DNA of 64,000 nucleotides, taken from positions 1,337,501-1,401,500 of the forward strand of contig NZ_CANMPJ010000001.1 of the NCBI RefSeq assembly GCF_947499705.1, read 5' to 3'. Below the pieces are notes generated by a model, which searched no databases, was not told where the DNA came from, and saw nothing but the letters and a program-made list of their open reading frames with translations. Both the position numbers and the translations under genes were made by a program. Source of the stretch: an uncultured Erythrobacter sp. Lineage in GTDB: Bacteria; Pseudomonadota; Alphaproteobacteria; Sphingomonadales; Sphingomonadaceae. Shown here in pieces: positions 1 through 8,582 of this stretch (position 1 is the first letter of the stretch; each line of letters begins with the position of its first letter).

Positions 1-545
1 ATGATCACGCTGATCATTGTCACGGGATCGATGATCTAAGAGTGATGCGCTATGGCCGTGGTGGCCCAATCCCTGGCTATGCGGCGACCGAGACAGTTCG
101 GCGGCTAAGGCAGCGATTTGGCTATGTGTTTGCCGGACAGGATGGTTATCCGACGATTGTGAACCTCGATACGCTCGACCGCTTGAAGATTGTCTCCGGC
201 TTTGGTGTCGAGTGGTGTCAGATGGAACACGGCACCGGTGAGACAACGGGTTTCCGCTTCGAATGTGATGGTAAGTCGATTGCCTATGCGACAGACTTTA
301 GTGCGATTTCAGATGAGATGGTCGAACTGTTTGAAGATGTCGACATTCTGGTGAGCGACTGCCTTCGTCGTGATCCACATCCAACGCACGCGCATTTGGC
401 TATGGCGATCGATTTGTCAGAGCGTTGCGGTGCAGAGCGACTGGTCCTGAGTCATCTTGATAAGAGTATGGATTACCAATCGCTGGTTGATGAAGTTCCT
501 GAGCATGTTGTCGTGGGATATGATGGCTTGCAGATGGTGGCTTGA
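1..545 (+). CDS. MBL-fold metallo-hydrolase, PhnP-like (5' partial)
   Basis: This is the 3' part of a metallo-beta-lactamase-fold hydrolase. The reading frame is open from base 3 and enters from outside the window. Its first residues contain the metal-binding HADHCHG motif followed by IDDLR, as in the PhnP/RNase Z-like branch. Later metal-ligand segments are visible: the ATDFS stretch, the VSDCLR stretch and the SHLDKS stretch near the C-terminus. Family members are zinc or manganese phosphodiesterases or lactonase-like hydrolases; the substrate here cannot be told. A GTG at 42 would give an apparent complete gene, but it would lack the HxHxDH motif, so that start is rejected. In alphaproteobacteria this gene commonly follows a TatD-type DNase; that neighbour would lie upstream, outside the window. 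Confidence 0.85.
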   Translation, partial: DHADHCHGIDDLRVMRYGRGGPIPGYAATETVRRLRQRFGYVFAGQDGYPTIVNLDTLDRLKIVSGFGVEWCQMEHGTGETTGFRFECDGKSIAYATDFSAISDEMVELFEDVDILVSDCLRRDPHPTHAHLAMAIDLSERCGAERLVLSHLDKSMDYQSLVDEVPEHVVVGYDGLQMVA

Positions 546-582
546 GGGCGGTCGGTCCACAAAGTACCAAATTTGATTTAAC

Positions 583-596
583 ATAATATATATTAT
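583..596. repeat. AT-rich perfect palindrome upstream of mazG
   Basis: A 14-bp perfect palindrome (ATAATAT/ATATTAT) lies in a markedly AT-rich patch between the MBL hydrolase stop and the mazG start. The flanks are GC-rich. It may be part of the mazG promoter or an operator. No convincing -35/-10 pair with normal spacing was found. Confidence 0.35.
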
Positions 597-613
597 CATT
601 CTCAAGGAACGCT

Positions 614-1381
614 ATGAGCGCCAGCGCCCCTCCAGCTCAAATTGACCGCCTCGTCTCAATTATGGCGCGTTTGCGCGAACCGGACGGTGGCTGCGAATGG
701 GATCTGGCGCAAAACTTTGAGACCATCGCGCCATACACAATAGAAGAAGCCTACGAAGTTGCAGATGCCATCGAACGATCAGACATGGCCGAGCTCAAGG
801 ACGAACTTGGCGATTTGCTTCTCCAGGTCGTGTTCCACGCACGGATGGCCCAGGAAGCCGGTGATTTCAGCTTCGAAGACGTCGCACGGTCGATCAGCGA
901 CAAGATGGAGGCCCGCCATCCACACATCTTCGGATCAGAACACGGCACAATGGGCGAAACCCGCTGGGAAAACCTGAAAGAGGCTGAGCGCGCCGAAAAA
1001 GGAGCCTTAAGCGCGATGGATGGCGTTGCGCTGGCATTGCCAGCACTCATGCGCGCGCAAAAGCTCCAGAAACGCGCGGCACGGACTGGGTTCGATTGGC
1101 CCGATCCAAGTGGTTCAGAGGCAAAGATCAGTGAAGAGATTGAGGAGCTTAAATCGGCAACTTCCGAAGCGCACAAGGCCGAAGAAGCCGGAGATCTTTT
1201 GTTCGCTGTGGTCAATTTCATCCGTGCACATGGCATAACGGCAGAAGATGCGTTGCGCGCAGCCAATGGAAAGTTTGAACGCCGCTTTCGGGCGATGGAA
1301 CAACTCGCGGGCGGGGACTTTCCTGCGCTGTCGCTGGATGCTCAGGAACAACTTTGGCAGCGAGTAAAAGGTCAGGAATAA
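614..1381 (+). CDS. mazG: Nucleoside triphosphate pyrophosphohydrolase MazG
   Basis: The 255-residue protein has the length and two-domain layout of MazG, an all-alpha NTP pyrophosphatase that hydrolyses (d)NTPs to NMP and PPi and clears abnormal nucleotides. The first MazG domain shows the metal-binding pattern TIEEAYEVADAI followed by DELGDLLLQVVFHA. The second, near residues 165-240, repeats it in weaker form (SEEIEELKSA, EEAGDLLFAVVNF). An AAGGA ribosome site lies five bases before the ATG. The gene converges on hflX, with only 15 bases between the stop codons. Linkage of mazG to hfq-hflX and the ntr genes is usual in alphaproteobacteria. Confidence 0.95.
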   Translation: MSASAPPAQIDRLVSIMARLREPDGGCEWDLAQNFETIAPYTIEEAYEVADAIERSDMAELKDELGDLLLQVVFHARMAQEAGDFSFEDVARSISDKMEARHPHIFGSEHGTMGETRWENLKEAERAEKGALSAMDGVALALPALMRAQKLQKRAARTGFDWPDPSGSEAKISEEIEELKSATSEAHKAEEAGDLLFAVVNFIRAHGITAEDALRAANGKFERRFRAMEQLAGGDFPALSLDAQEQLWQRVKGQE

Positions 1382-1396
1382 TTCAAGAAAACAGCA

Positions 1397-2695
1397 CTAT
1401 AGCGTTTGGTATTGACCAAATTCCTTTGGATTGAGGCGCACCGTTAAACGCCGCAAGGGCCCCTGCTCCCCTTCCCCGGCATCATCATCTTCCAGAATAT
1501 CGCCATGCGCATGCAGCCAAGCAATCCTGCGACCGTCGCTCACCGGCAGAGTCACTGTCAATTCCTTCGCCTTGGCAGTCAGCATTTCTGCAATACGCGC
1601 CGCGAAGTCATCAATTCCTAGACCGGTTGCGGCAGACAACAACACGGCATCCTGTCCGGCCGACGCTTCCCGCAGCTCCGCCATACGGTCTTCGCCGATC
1701 AAGTCGGCCTTGTTCCAGACCTCGAGAATTGGAATGTCGCTCTCGCCATTTTCCAGGTCCACGACACCGAGATCGGCGAGCACCTCGATAACCTGCTTCT
1801 TCTGCGCAGCGTGCGCAGGGTTTGCCATGTCGCGGACGTGGCAGATGATGTCGGCTCCGGTGACTTCTTCAAGGGTCGCTCGAAACGCCGCAACGAGCTG
1901 TGTGGGGAGATCGGAAATGAAGCCCACCGTGTCGGACAGGATCGCCTTCTCCACACCTGGCAGACTTATCGCCCGCATGGTCGGATCAAGCGTTGCGAAG
2001 AGCAGGTCCTCGGCCATCACCTCCGCACCGGTCAGTCGGTTGAACAAGGTCGATTTGCCTGCGTTGGTGTAGCCAACCAGCGCAATCACAGGCCAGGGTG
2101 CCCTTCCCCGTCGTTCACGATGGAGCGCGCGGGTCTTGCGCACCTGCTCCAATTCACGCCGCAGACGCGCCATCCGCTGCCGGATCATCCTGCGGTCGGC
2201 TTCGATCTGGGTTTCACCAGGGCCGCCAAGGAAGCCAAAACCGCCGCGCTGACGTTCCAGGTGCGTCCAACTGCGCACCAGACGGCTTTGTTGGTAATCG
2301 AGGTGCGCAAGTTCTACCTGCAGCCGTCCCTCGGCAGTTGCAGCACGCTCGCCGAAGATCTCGAGGATGAGACCGGTCCGGTCGATCACCTTCCGCTTCA
2401 GCGTTTCTTCGAGGTTGCGTTGCTGGATCGGGCTAAGCGCACCGTCGACGATCAACAGTTCTGCTTCGTATTGTTCGCACCAAGTGGCGATATTCTGAAC
2501 TTGACCGGATCCAAACAGCGTGTTTGGCTGCATTTGCCGGATTGGAAGAACCGCAGAGTGTGCGATGACCACACCGATCGCGAGTGCAAGACCTTCGGCT
2601 TCCTCAAGCCTTTCGGTCGCGTCGAGATCGTAGCTGAAGCTCCTGATATCCGGGCATAGAACAAGGGCCCGCGCACCGCGGGTTACCTCGTCCAT
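1397..2695 (-). CDS. hflX: Ribosome-associated GTPase HflX
   Basis: HflX is a GTPase that binds the 50S subunit and splits stalled or hibernating ribosomes. The 432 residues show the HflX N-terminal domain (residues about 1-150), a glycine-rich linker with GGPGETQIE, then the G domain: G1 GYTNAGKST at about 208-216, a DTVGF G3 motif and an NKAD G4 motif. The ATG chosen gives the normal HflX N-terminus beginning just before the RALVLCPD stretch. The gene lies 17 bases downstream of hfq on the same strand, so the two are probably cotranscribed, as in many proteobacteria. Confidence 0.96.
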   Translation of the reverse strand: MDEVTRGARALVLCPDIRSFSYDLDATERLEEAEGLALAIGVVIAHSAVLPIRQMQPNTLFGSGQVQNIATWCEQYEAELLIVDGALSPIQQRNLEETLKRKVIDRTGLILEIFGERAATAEGRLQVELAHLDYQQSRLVRSWTHLERQRGGFGFLGGPGETQIEADRRMIRQRMARLRRELEQVRKTRALHRERRGRAPWPVIALVGYTNAGKSTLFNRLTGAEVMAEDLLFATLDPTMRAISLPGVEKAILSDTVGFISDLPTQLVAAFRATLEEVTGADIICHVRDMANPAHAAQKKQVIEVLADLGVVDLENGESDIPILEVWNKADLIGEDRMAELREASAGQDAVLLSAATGLGIDDFAARIAEMLTAKAKELTVTLPVSDGRRIAWLHAHGDILEDDDAGEGEQGPLRRLTVRLNPKEFGQYQTL

Positions 2696-2712
2696 CAGAT
2701 CATCATCAAAGC

Positions 2713-3285
2713 TCAGTCTGCCGGTCCTTCGCCATCATCCTCATCGTCGCTCAGGTCTACAGGAGTGGCCGGTTGGATGGTCGAAACGGCGTGCTTGTAC
2801 GCCAATTGCACGGCGCCATCGCGTTCGAGCAGCATGCAGAAAAGGTCAAAGGCAGCAATCCGGCCTTGCAGCATCACGCCATTCACGAGGAACATCGTGA
2901 CCTGGACATGCGCGTCGCTTACGCGGCCTAGGAACACGTCCTGCAACAGACGCTGCTTCTTGCTGCCAGCCCGGTTCTGGAATTGGCTCGCGTCGACCGG
3001 TTGGCCCGGCATGATTGTGGAGATCGCATGCTTATAGACAAGCTGTGACTGGCCGTCGCGGCGCAGCAGGATCGAGAAATTATCGAACCAGGTAACAATA
3101 CCCTGCAGTTTCACCCCTTTGACGAGGAACATCGTCACTGGCGTCTTGTTCTTGCGCAGCAGATTGAGAAAAGCGTCTTGCAGGCTTCCCTGAGGGTTGC
3201 CTTTGCTGCCGCCACCACCGCCTGAGGTGTCATCATTAGGGGCGCTATTGGCGGGGCGCGGCGAGAGGGTCCGCCCATTGGACAT
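2713..3285 (-). CDS. hfq: RNA chaperone Hfq with two tandem Sm domains
   Basis: The 190-residue protein carries two complete Hfq-type Sm domains, at about residues 34-95 and 112-172, where ordinary Hfq has one domain in about 80-100 residues. Both copies keep the proximal RNA-binding set: LQD at the N-terminal helix (Q36 D37; Q115 D116), the FDxF strand phenylalanine (F70; F149) and YKHA (84-87; 163-166). The N-terminus has a glycine-rich stretch and the C-terminus is acidic (DDEDDGEG). Hfq chaperones small RNA-mRNA pairing as a hexameric ring. A double-domain chain would need only three subunits for six Sm folds, which is an inference. A CAGGAG ribosome site lies eight bases before the ATG. 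hflX follows 17 bases downstream. Confidence 0.95.
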   Translation of the reverse strand: MSNGRTLSPRPANSAPNDDTSGGGGGSKGNPQGSLQDAFLNLLRKNKTPVTMFLVKGVKLQGIVTWFDNFSILLRRDGQSQLVYKHAISTIMPGQPVDASQFQNRAGSKKQRLLQDVFLGRVSDAHVQVTMFLVNGVMLQGRIAAFDLFCMLLERDGAVQLAYKHAVSTIQPATPVDLSDDEDDGEGPAD

Positions 3286-3455
3286 GTGATATGCTCCTGT
3301 TTTTGGCGGTCGCCATTACGATCCGCATTTCTGGCGTATGCGACAGCCCACCCATCGCAAGTCCATTGCTGCATAATGACGCTTGCGACTCAATCGGGCA
3401 ATGGCTGAGTTTTCCTCAACATTTGTGAGGTTTGTGCATGAGATCCAGAAAAGTG

Positions 3456-4844
3456 TCAGTCTTTGCGAGCTGTCTCACGCCGTTCCGCCATTCCAAGCAG
3501 CTTCAGTTTGCGGTGCAGTGCCGATCTTTCCATGCCGATAAATGTGGCGGTCTTGGAGATGTTGCCGGAAAAACGGCGTATCTGAATTGTGAGATATTCG
3601 CGTTCAAAGCTTTCGCGCGCTTCACGCAAAGGCACCCCCATCATTGCCGAGAGCCCCTGCCCCGAAGCCGCTAGCCGTCCGCCAGTGATCTCGCCCGGGA
3701 GCATATCAGTCTCAACCGTCTCCAACCGCTCGCGCGGCGTCATGATGATCGTGCGCTCCACCACGTTGCGCAGCTGGCGGACATTGCCGGGCCAATCGTA
3801 AGACTGCAGCGCGGCCATCGCTTCTTCCGAGATATCAGGTGGTGCAATGCCCTGATCGGTCGAATAGCGCGTGAAGAAGTGCTCGGCGAGCGAAGGGATA
3901 TCGTCGCGCCGGTCAGCAAGAGAGGGAATCGAAACCGGTACAACATTGAGCCGGTAAAAAAGGTCTTCGCGAAAACGCTTTTCTTCCATCTCTTCGGCCA
4001 GGTCTCGCGAGGAGGAAGACACCACACGAACATCGACACCGATCTGCCGGGTGCCACCGACACGGACAAAGCTCTGCTCTGTCAGCACGCGAAGGATCCG
4101 TGCCTGTGTGTGGAGCGGCATATCCGCGACCTCGTCCAGATAGAGCGTCCCGCCATCGGCCATTTCAAGCAGTCCCGGCCGGACTTGCTTTCCGTCGGCT
4201 TCTTCGCCGAACAATTCCTGTTCAAATCGCTCAGGCGTGATGCGGGCAGAATTGACGGTTACGAAAGCGGCATCTGCGCGTGTGCTCCATGCGTGAAGCA
4301 ACCGGGCCGCGACTTCTTTCCCAGCGCCTGGAGGCCCCGAGATCAGGACCCGACTGCCAGTGTTGGCCACGCGTTTCAGGGTCGCGCGTACGGCGTTGAT
4401 TGCAGAGGAATTTCCGGTGAATTCGGTGCTTCCCCAATTGCCTTCGCGTAGTCGGGTGTTTTCGCGCCTAAGCCGTTCCGTCTCGGTCGCCCGTTCGACC
4501 AAAAGCAGAAGGCGCTCCGCTTCGAACGGTTTCTCGATGAAGTCCATCGCCCCGCGCCCAACGGCAGCAACGGCGGTATCGATATTTCCGTGCCCTGAGA
4601 AGATGATTACCGGGAGGTCGGGCTCGCGCACCTTGATTTCGTCAAGCAGCTCCAAGCCATCCATATCGCTGCCATGCAACCACACGTCGAGAAGGACGAG
4701 GCTCGGTCGTCGCTCGTCAATCGCCGCAAGTGCTCCAGTGCTGTCGGCTGCAGTCCGGCACTCGTAACCTTCATCACCAAGCACGCCAGAGACCAATTCG
4801 CGAATGTCGCGTTCATCATCGACTATGAGGATTTCAAGCGCCAT
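3456..4844 (-). CDS. ntrX: NtrX-type response regulator lacking GAFTGA loop
   Basis: The 462-residue response regulator has a receiver domain (residues 1-120, phospho-acceptor D53), an AAA+ sigma-54-activator-type domain with Walker A SGPPGAGKE at about 169-177 and a GGTLYLDEVADMP Walker B segment, and a C-terminal Fis-type helix-turn-helix containing the ISKTATFIGM stretch. The loop between ELFG and the Walker B region reads GEEADGKQVRPGL instead of the canonical GAFTGA motif, so it probably cannot remodel sigma-54 holoenzyme. It is likely to act as a DNA-binding regulator with sigma-70. NtrY, its expected kinase, starts 34 bases upstream on the same strand. NtrYX in alphaproteobacteria is linked to nitrogen, redox and envelope control. 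Confidence 0.93.
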   Translation of the reverse strand: MALEILIVDDERDIRELVSGVLGDEGYECRTAADSTGALAAIDERRPSLVLLDVWLHGSDMDGLELLDEIKVREPDLPVIIFSGHGNIDTAVAAVGRGAMDFIEKPFEAERLLLLVERATETERLRRENTRLREGNWGSTEFTGNSSAINAVRATLKRVANTGSRVLISGPPGAGKEVAARLLHAWSTRADAAFVTVNSARITPERFEQELFGEEADGKQVRPGLLEMADGGTLYLDEVADMPLHTQARILRVLTEQSFVRVGGTRQIGVDVRVVSSSSRDLAEEMEEKRFREDLFYRLNVVPVSIPSLADRRDDIPSLAEHFFTRYSTDQGIAPPDISEEAMAALQSYDWPGNVRQLRNVVERTIIMTPRERLETVETDMLPGEITGGRLAASGQGLSAMMGVPLREARESFEREYLTIQIRRFSGNISKTATFIGMERSALHRKLKLLGMAERRETARKD

Positions 4845-4877
4845 GCGTGGCTCCTTCAGGGGACTTCAATGGGGGTG

Positions 4878-7103
4878 TCATGCTGATTCGCTTTCGGTGA
4901 GTTGGGGATCTCTAGCGAAGCGCAGAATTACTTTGGTGCCGCCGCTTTCACTGGCGGCAAAGCTCATGTCGCCACCGTGCTCGTCGACGATCTTGTTGAC
5001 GATTGCGAGCCCCAGACCAGTGCCTTTGTCGCGGGTCGTCACATAGGGTTCGATCAAGCGTTCGCGATCCATTTGAAGGCCGATGCCGTTGTCTTCGATC
5101 GAGATGGTCATGAATTCGTCGTCAGGCTCCATTGTCACTCCGACGGCTCCAGCATACTCGCCTATCGCTTCCGAGGCGCGGGCCTCAACAGCTTCGACTG
5201 CGTTCTTGAGGACGTTGGTCATCGCCTGACCCAGCTGATGCCGGTCGCAATGAAGCATCCGGTTCTCAAGCGCGGTACTGGTCACATTGAACTCGATTCC
5301 GGAATGCGCAACTTCCTGCAGAAAGACTGACTGTCGGACCAGATCAACCGCATCTTCTGAGCGGAAGACAGGCTTGGGCAATCGCGCAAACGATGAGAAC
5401 TCATCGACCATTTTTCGCAGATCGCCGACTTGCCGCACAATGGTGCTTGTCAGCTCATCGAACAGCTCGCCTTCTTCGGTTTCGATTTGTTTGCGGTAGC
5501 GACGCTTTAGCCGCTCTGTCGCAAGTTGAATCGGCGTGAGGGGGTTCTTGATTTCGTGCGCGATCCGGCGCGCGACATCCGACCAGGCTGCTTGGCGTTG
5601 ATCGAGCAATTGGCGAGTGATGTCCTCAAACGTGATGACATGGCCGCTGCTTCCAGGCGCGACCTTCACCGCCAGCGTCAGCAATTCGGAGCCTTTCGCA
5701 TGACTTACAATGGCGCTCTCCTGCTTCTCCGAGACCATTTGGCAAATCTCTGGAGACAGTTCATCGAGCGAATGGCCAACCAGATTGGTCGTGTCGCCAT
5801 CGGCCAACAGGGCTAACGCAGACCCATTCATCAGGGTTACTCGGCTGTCTTCATCAACGGAGATGACCCCCGCGCTTACCGATTCCAGAATGGCCTCGGT
5901 GAATGCGCGTCGATCATCCAGTTGACGGTTGGCTGTGACCAGGTCGTCAGTCTGCTTCTCAAGCTGCGCGGTCATACGGTTGAAGGCACGATTGAGTAGA
6001 CCGATTTCATCAGCTCCGGTCCGTCCTTCGACACGTAATGCGAAGTTCCCCTGCCCCACTTTCCGGGCAGCGCCGACGAGATCGGTCAACGGTTCAACCT
6101 GCCGATCCGCAAATCGAAGCGCGAACCAGATGGCGAGCCCGACGAGCAGAAGGCTGACCAGAACTAGCGCGATGTTGAATCGCAGCTGCAGTGTTCTGGC
6201 ATCGTTTGTGAGCGAATCGTAAGCGCTCGCAATCGCCTGCGCGCGTGACCATGAATTGAACATGCTCGCTTCGGTGTTGCGCGCATTGTAAAGGTAGATG
6301 CCCGTCTCGGCGTCGACGGCAGCAACCGCAGAAATCCTCTCGGGGCTACCCTGAACGACAACTATTTCGCCCTCGTCGAGCTTCGGGATCGCGGTTGTGC
6401 TGAATTCGAGAGGACGATTGTCTTCCATCAGGTTCAGGACCGCCGCCGTCCGCAGGGATCCGTCATCGAGGCGTTGAATGATCAGGCTCTCGGAAATTTC
6501 GCGCGCCTGCGCTTGATAGAGGTAAAGGTCTGGAAAGTCGGGATCGACGATGGGCACCCGCAGAAGAATGTCACGCATGTCGGTCGCCATGGCGATCGTT
6601 TCGTCTTGCACATCGCGTTGATTGGAATCGTAATAACTCTGAGCGAGCTCGTTTGCGTTTTCCATCAAGCCGCGCGAGTCGTCCGAAAACCAGAAATCGA
6701 CCCCGGTCTGGAACAGGAAGGCTGCAAATCCTGCGACCATGAGCGTCGGGATCGCTGCGACCAGAGAAAAGAAGAAAACCAGGCGAACGTGAAGTCGCGC
6801 GGTACTGCCCGAAGCACGTCGCAGAGCGAGCCTGCGCCCGATCAGCACCAGCAACGCCATGGCTGGCACCAACGTCGCCATTAGCAACAACGACACCTGC
6901 AAGGTCGGCAGCAATTCCTCGCCGGCAGGATCGCGCGAATAGGCAAAGTACGTCGCCGCGACGGCTGCGATGAGCGCAATTGCGGACAACAGCTCCAACC
7001 AGACGAAAATATTGGCGCGGCGCGATGCGACGATGAACTGACGCCACCATCGCGGGGAATGACGCGGCGATTGCCGTTGAGAATTGGCCACAGCCTCTGT
7101 CAT
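4878..7103 (-). CDS. ntrY: Nitrogen regulation sensor histidine kinase NtrY
   Basis: The 741-residue membrane kinase has predicted transmembrane helices at about residues 34-54, 69-89, 107-130 and 308-331, with a periplasmic sensing region between the last two. A HAMP linker (about 332-384), a PAS-like domain (about 400-500) and a kinase core follow. The HisKA motif IAHEIKNPLTP carries phospho-acceptor H516. The ATPase domain shows an NVLKNAVEA N-box, DNGIG and GTGLGLAIV. This order is diagnostic for NtrY. The gene sits between ntrC and ntrX, and its product is expected to phosphorylate NtrX. Confidence 0.95.
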   Translation of the reverse strand: MTEAVANSQRQSPRHSPRWWRQFIVASRRANIFVWLELLSAIALIAAVAATYFAYSRDPAGEELLPTLQVSLLLMATLVPAMALLVLIGRRLALRRASGSTARLHVRLVFFFSLVAAIPTLMVAGFAAFLFQTGVDFWFSDDSRGLMENANELAQSYYDSNQRDVQDETIAMATDMRDILLRVPIVDPDFPDLYLYQAQAREISESLIIQRLDDGSLRTAAVLNLMEDNRPLEFSTTAIPKLDEGEIVVVQGSPERISAVAAVDAETGIYLYNARNTEASMFNSWSRAQAIASAYDSLTNDARTLQLRFNIALVLVSLLLVGLAIWFALRFADRQVEPLTDLVGAARKVGQGNFALRVEGRTGADEIGLLNRAFNRMTAQLEKQTDDLVTANRQLDDRRAFTEAILESVSAGVISVDEDSRVTLMNGSALALLADGDTTNLVGHSLDELSPEICQMVSEKQESAIVSHAKGSELLTLAVKVAPGSSGHVITFEDITRQLLDQRQAAWSDVARRIAHEIKNPLTPIQLATERLKRRYRKQIETEEGELFDELTSTIVRQVGDLRKMVDEFSSFARLPKPVFRSEDAVDLVRQSVFLQEVAHSGIEFNVTSTALENRMLHCDRHQLGQAMTNVLKNAVEAVEARASEAIGEYAGAVGVTMEPDDEFMTISIEDNGIGLQMDRERLIEPYVTTRDKGTGLGLAIVNKIVDEHGGDMSFAASESGGTKVILRFARDPQLTESESA

Positions 7104-7163
7104 CGTTGCTATATTACAACAATTGTGTTGCAGAGATGCAAGTCGAAACTGCGAGCGAGTGCG

Positions 7164-8582
7164 TCAGACCGGTCTTGCGAAGCGATCAGGTTCGATATCG
7201 AGTTCGCCGATGCGTTTGCGCAGCGTGTTCCGATTGATCCCCAGAAGCTGAGCCGCTCGCAATTGGTTGCCGCCTGTCTCGCCCAGAGCATGTTCGATCA
7301 GGGGTTTTTCGAAAGCGGCCAAGGCACTGTGATAGACCGAACCGGGTGCGGGTCTCTCGCTCGATAACCACTGGTCAAGAGAGGCACTGAACCCTCCCTG
7401 CTCTGCACCGTCTGCAATCATAGGCTGTTCTTCGCCGATGATGTCGACCAGACTTGAAGCATCGATGGTGTCTTCGCGCGCCATGAGCGCCAAACGATAG
7501 ATCACGTTGCGGAGTTCGCGGACGTTGCCGCGCCAATTGCGCGCCTCTAGTCGCTCGATTGCACCCGCAGTCAGCATGCGGCGAGGCAACCCGTCCTCTG
7601 CGGCCTGTATCAGGAAGTGTTGGGACAGAACCTCGATATCTTCGCGACGTTCGCGAAGCGGCGGCAGTTCAATCGGAACGACGTTGAGCCGGTAGTACAG
7701 GTCCTCGCGGAAGAGATCGGCTGCTATCATCGGTTCTAAATCGCGATTGGTTGCAGCGACGATGCGGACATCCACCGCGATTTCCTGACGACCTCCGACC
7801 CTGCGGATGCGCCCGGACTGGAGTGCCCGCAAAAGCCGCGTTTGCGCTTCAGCAGGCATGTCGCCAATCTCATCAAGAAACAGCGTGCCGCCATTTGCCT
7901 GCTCAAACTTGCCGATGGCCTGCGCGATAGCCCCTGTGAACGCACCTTTTTCGTGTCCGAAAAGTTCGCTTTCTATCAGGTCGGCGGGGATCGCGGCCGT
8001 GTTGACAGCCACGAATGGCCCGGTCCTGCGGCTTCCGAGTTGGTGGATTGCTTCGGCGACGAGTTCCTTGCCAGTTCCGCTTTCCCCGGTGATCAACACG
8101 GTGAGGTCGTTGCGGAGCACGCGGGTGATCATCCGGTAAACGCCCTGCATCGCCGGACTACGCCCCACCAACGGCATGCCGTCGCCTTCCGCTTCGGCAG
8201 GTGCTTCGACGGCCTCCACCTTACCGCCGCACGACTGACGCACGGCTTGCACCAGCTCGTCGAGATCAAACGGTTTGGGAAAGTATTCGAAAGCGTCACT
8301 GTCGCTGGCGCGTACTGCGGTATCGAGCGTATTCTGGGCAGAGAGCACGATCACCGGCATTTCGGGCGCGGTTGTGCGTACCGCGTCCAAAGTCGACAGG
8401 CCGTCGCCGTCTTCGAGAATGACATCGGTCAGCATCACATCAAAGCGGCGGGCCAACAGCCGGGTGTCGCGCTCGGCCACGCTGCTGCAGTGCTCGATCA
8501 TGAAGCCTTCGTCTTCAAGCGCGGCCGTAATCACAGTTGCGATGGCGCTGTCGTCTTCGACCAGCAGGACGGTGCTGCTCAT
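7164..8582 (-). CDS. ntrC: Nitrogen regulation response regulator NtrC
   Basis: NtrC is the 472-residue sigma-54-dependent activator of nitrogen assimilation genes. It has a receiver domain with D53, an AAA+ domain with Walker A TGESGTGKE at about 165-173, an intact GAFTGA sigma-54 contact loop at residues 213-218, the Walker B segment LFLDEIGDMP, and a C-terminal Fis-like helix-turn-helix with NQLRAAQLLGINRNTLRKRI. Its start codon overlaps the ntrB stop by four bases, giving translational coupling. The contrast with the GAFTGA-less NtrX in the same gene block is clear. Confidence 0.96.
   Translation of the reverse strand: MSSTVLLVEDDSAIATVITAALEDEGFMIEHCSSVAERDTRLLARRFDVMLTDVILEDGDGLSTLDAVRTTAPEMPVIVLSAQNTLDTAVRASDSDAFEYFPKPFDLDELVQAVRQSCGGKVEAVEAPAEAEGDGMPLVGRSPAMQGVYRMITRVLRNDLTVLITGESGTGKELVAEAIHQLGSRRTGPFVAVNTAAIPADLIESELFGHEKGAFTGAIAQAIGKFEQANGGTLFLDEIGDMPAEAQTRLLRALQSGRIRRVGGRQEIAVDVRIVAATNRDLEPMIAADLFREDLYYRLNVVPIELPPLRERREDIEVLSQHFLIQAAEDGLPRRMLTAGAIERLEARNWRGNVRELRNVIYRLALMAREDTIDASSLVDIIGEEQPMIADGAEQGGFSASLDQWLSSERPAPGSVYHSALAAFEKPLIEHALGETGGNQLRAAQLLGINRNTLRKRIGELDIEPDRFARPV

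Noticed and set aside
42..545. Complete gene starting at the GTG at 42
   Set aside because: The same frame is open back to base 3 and encodes the HADHCHG metal motif, so the gene is 5' partial and not newly started or frameshifted.
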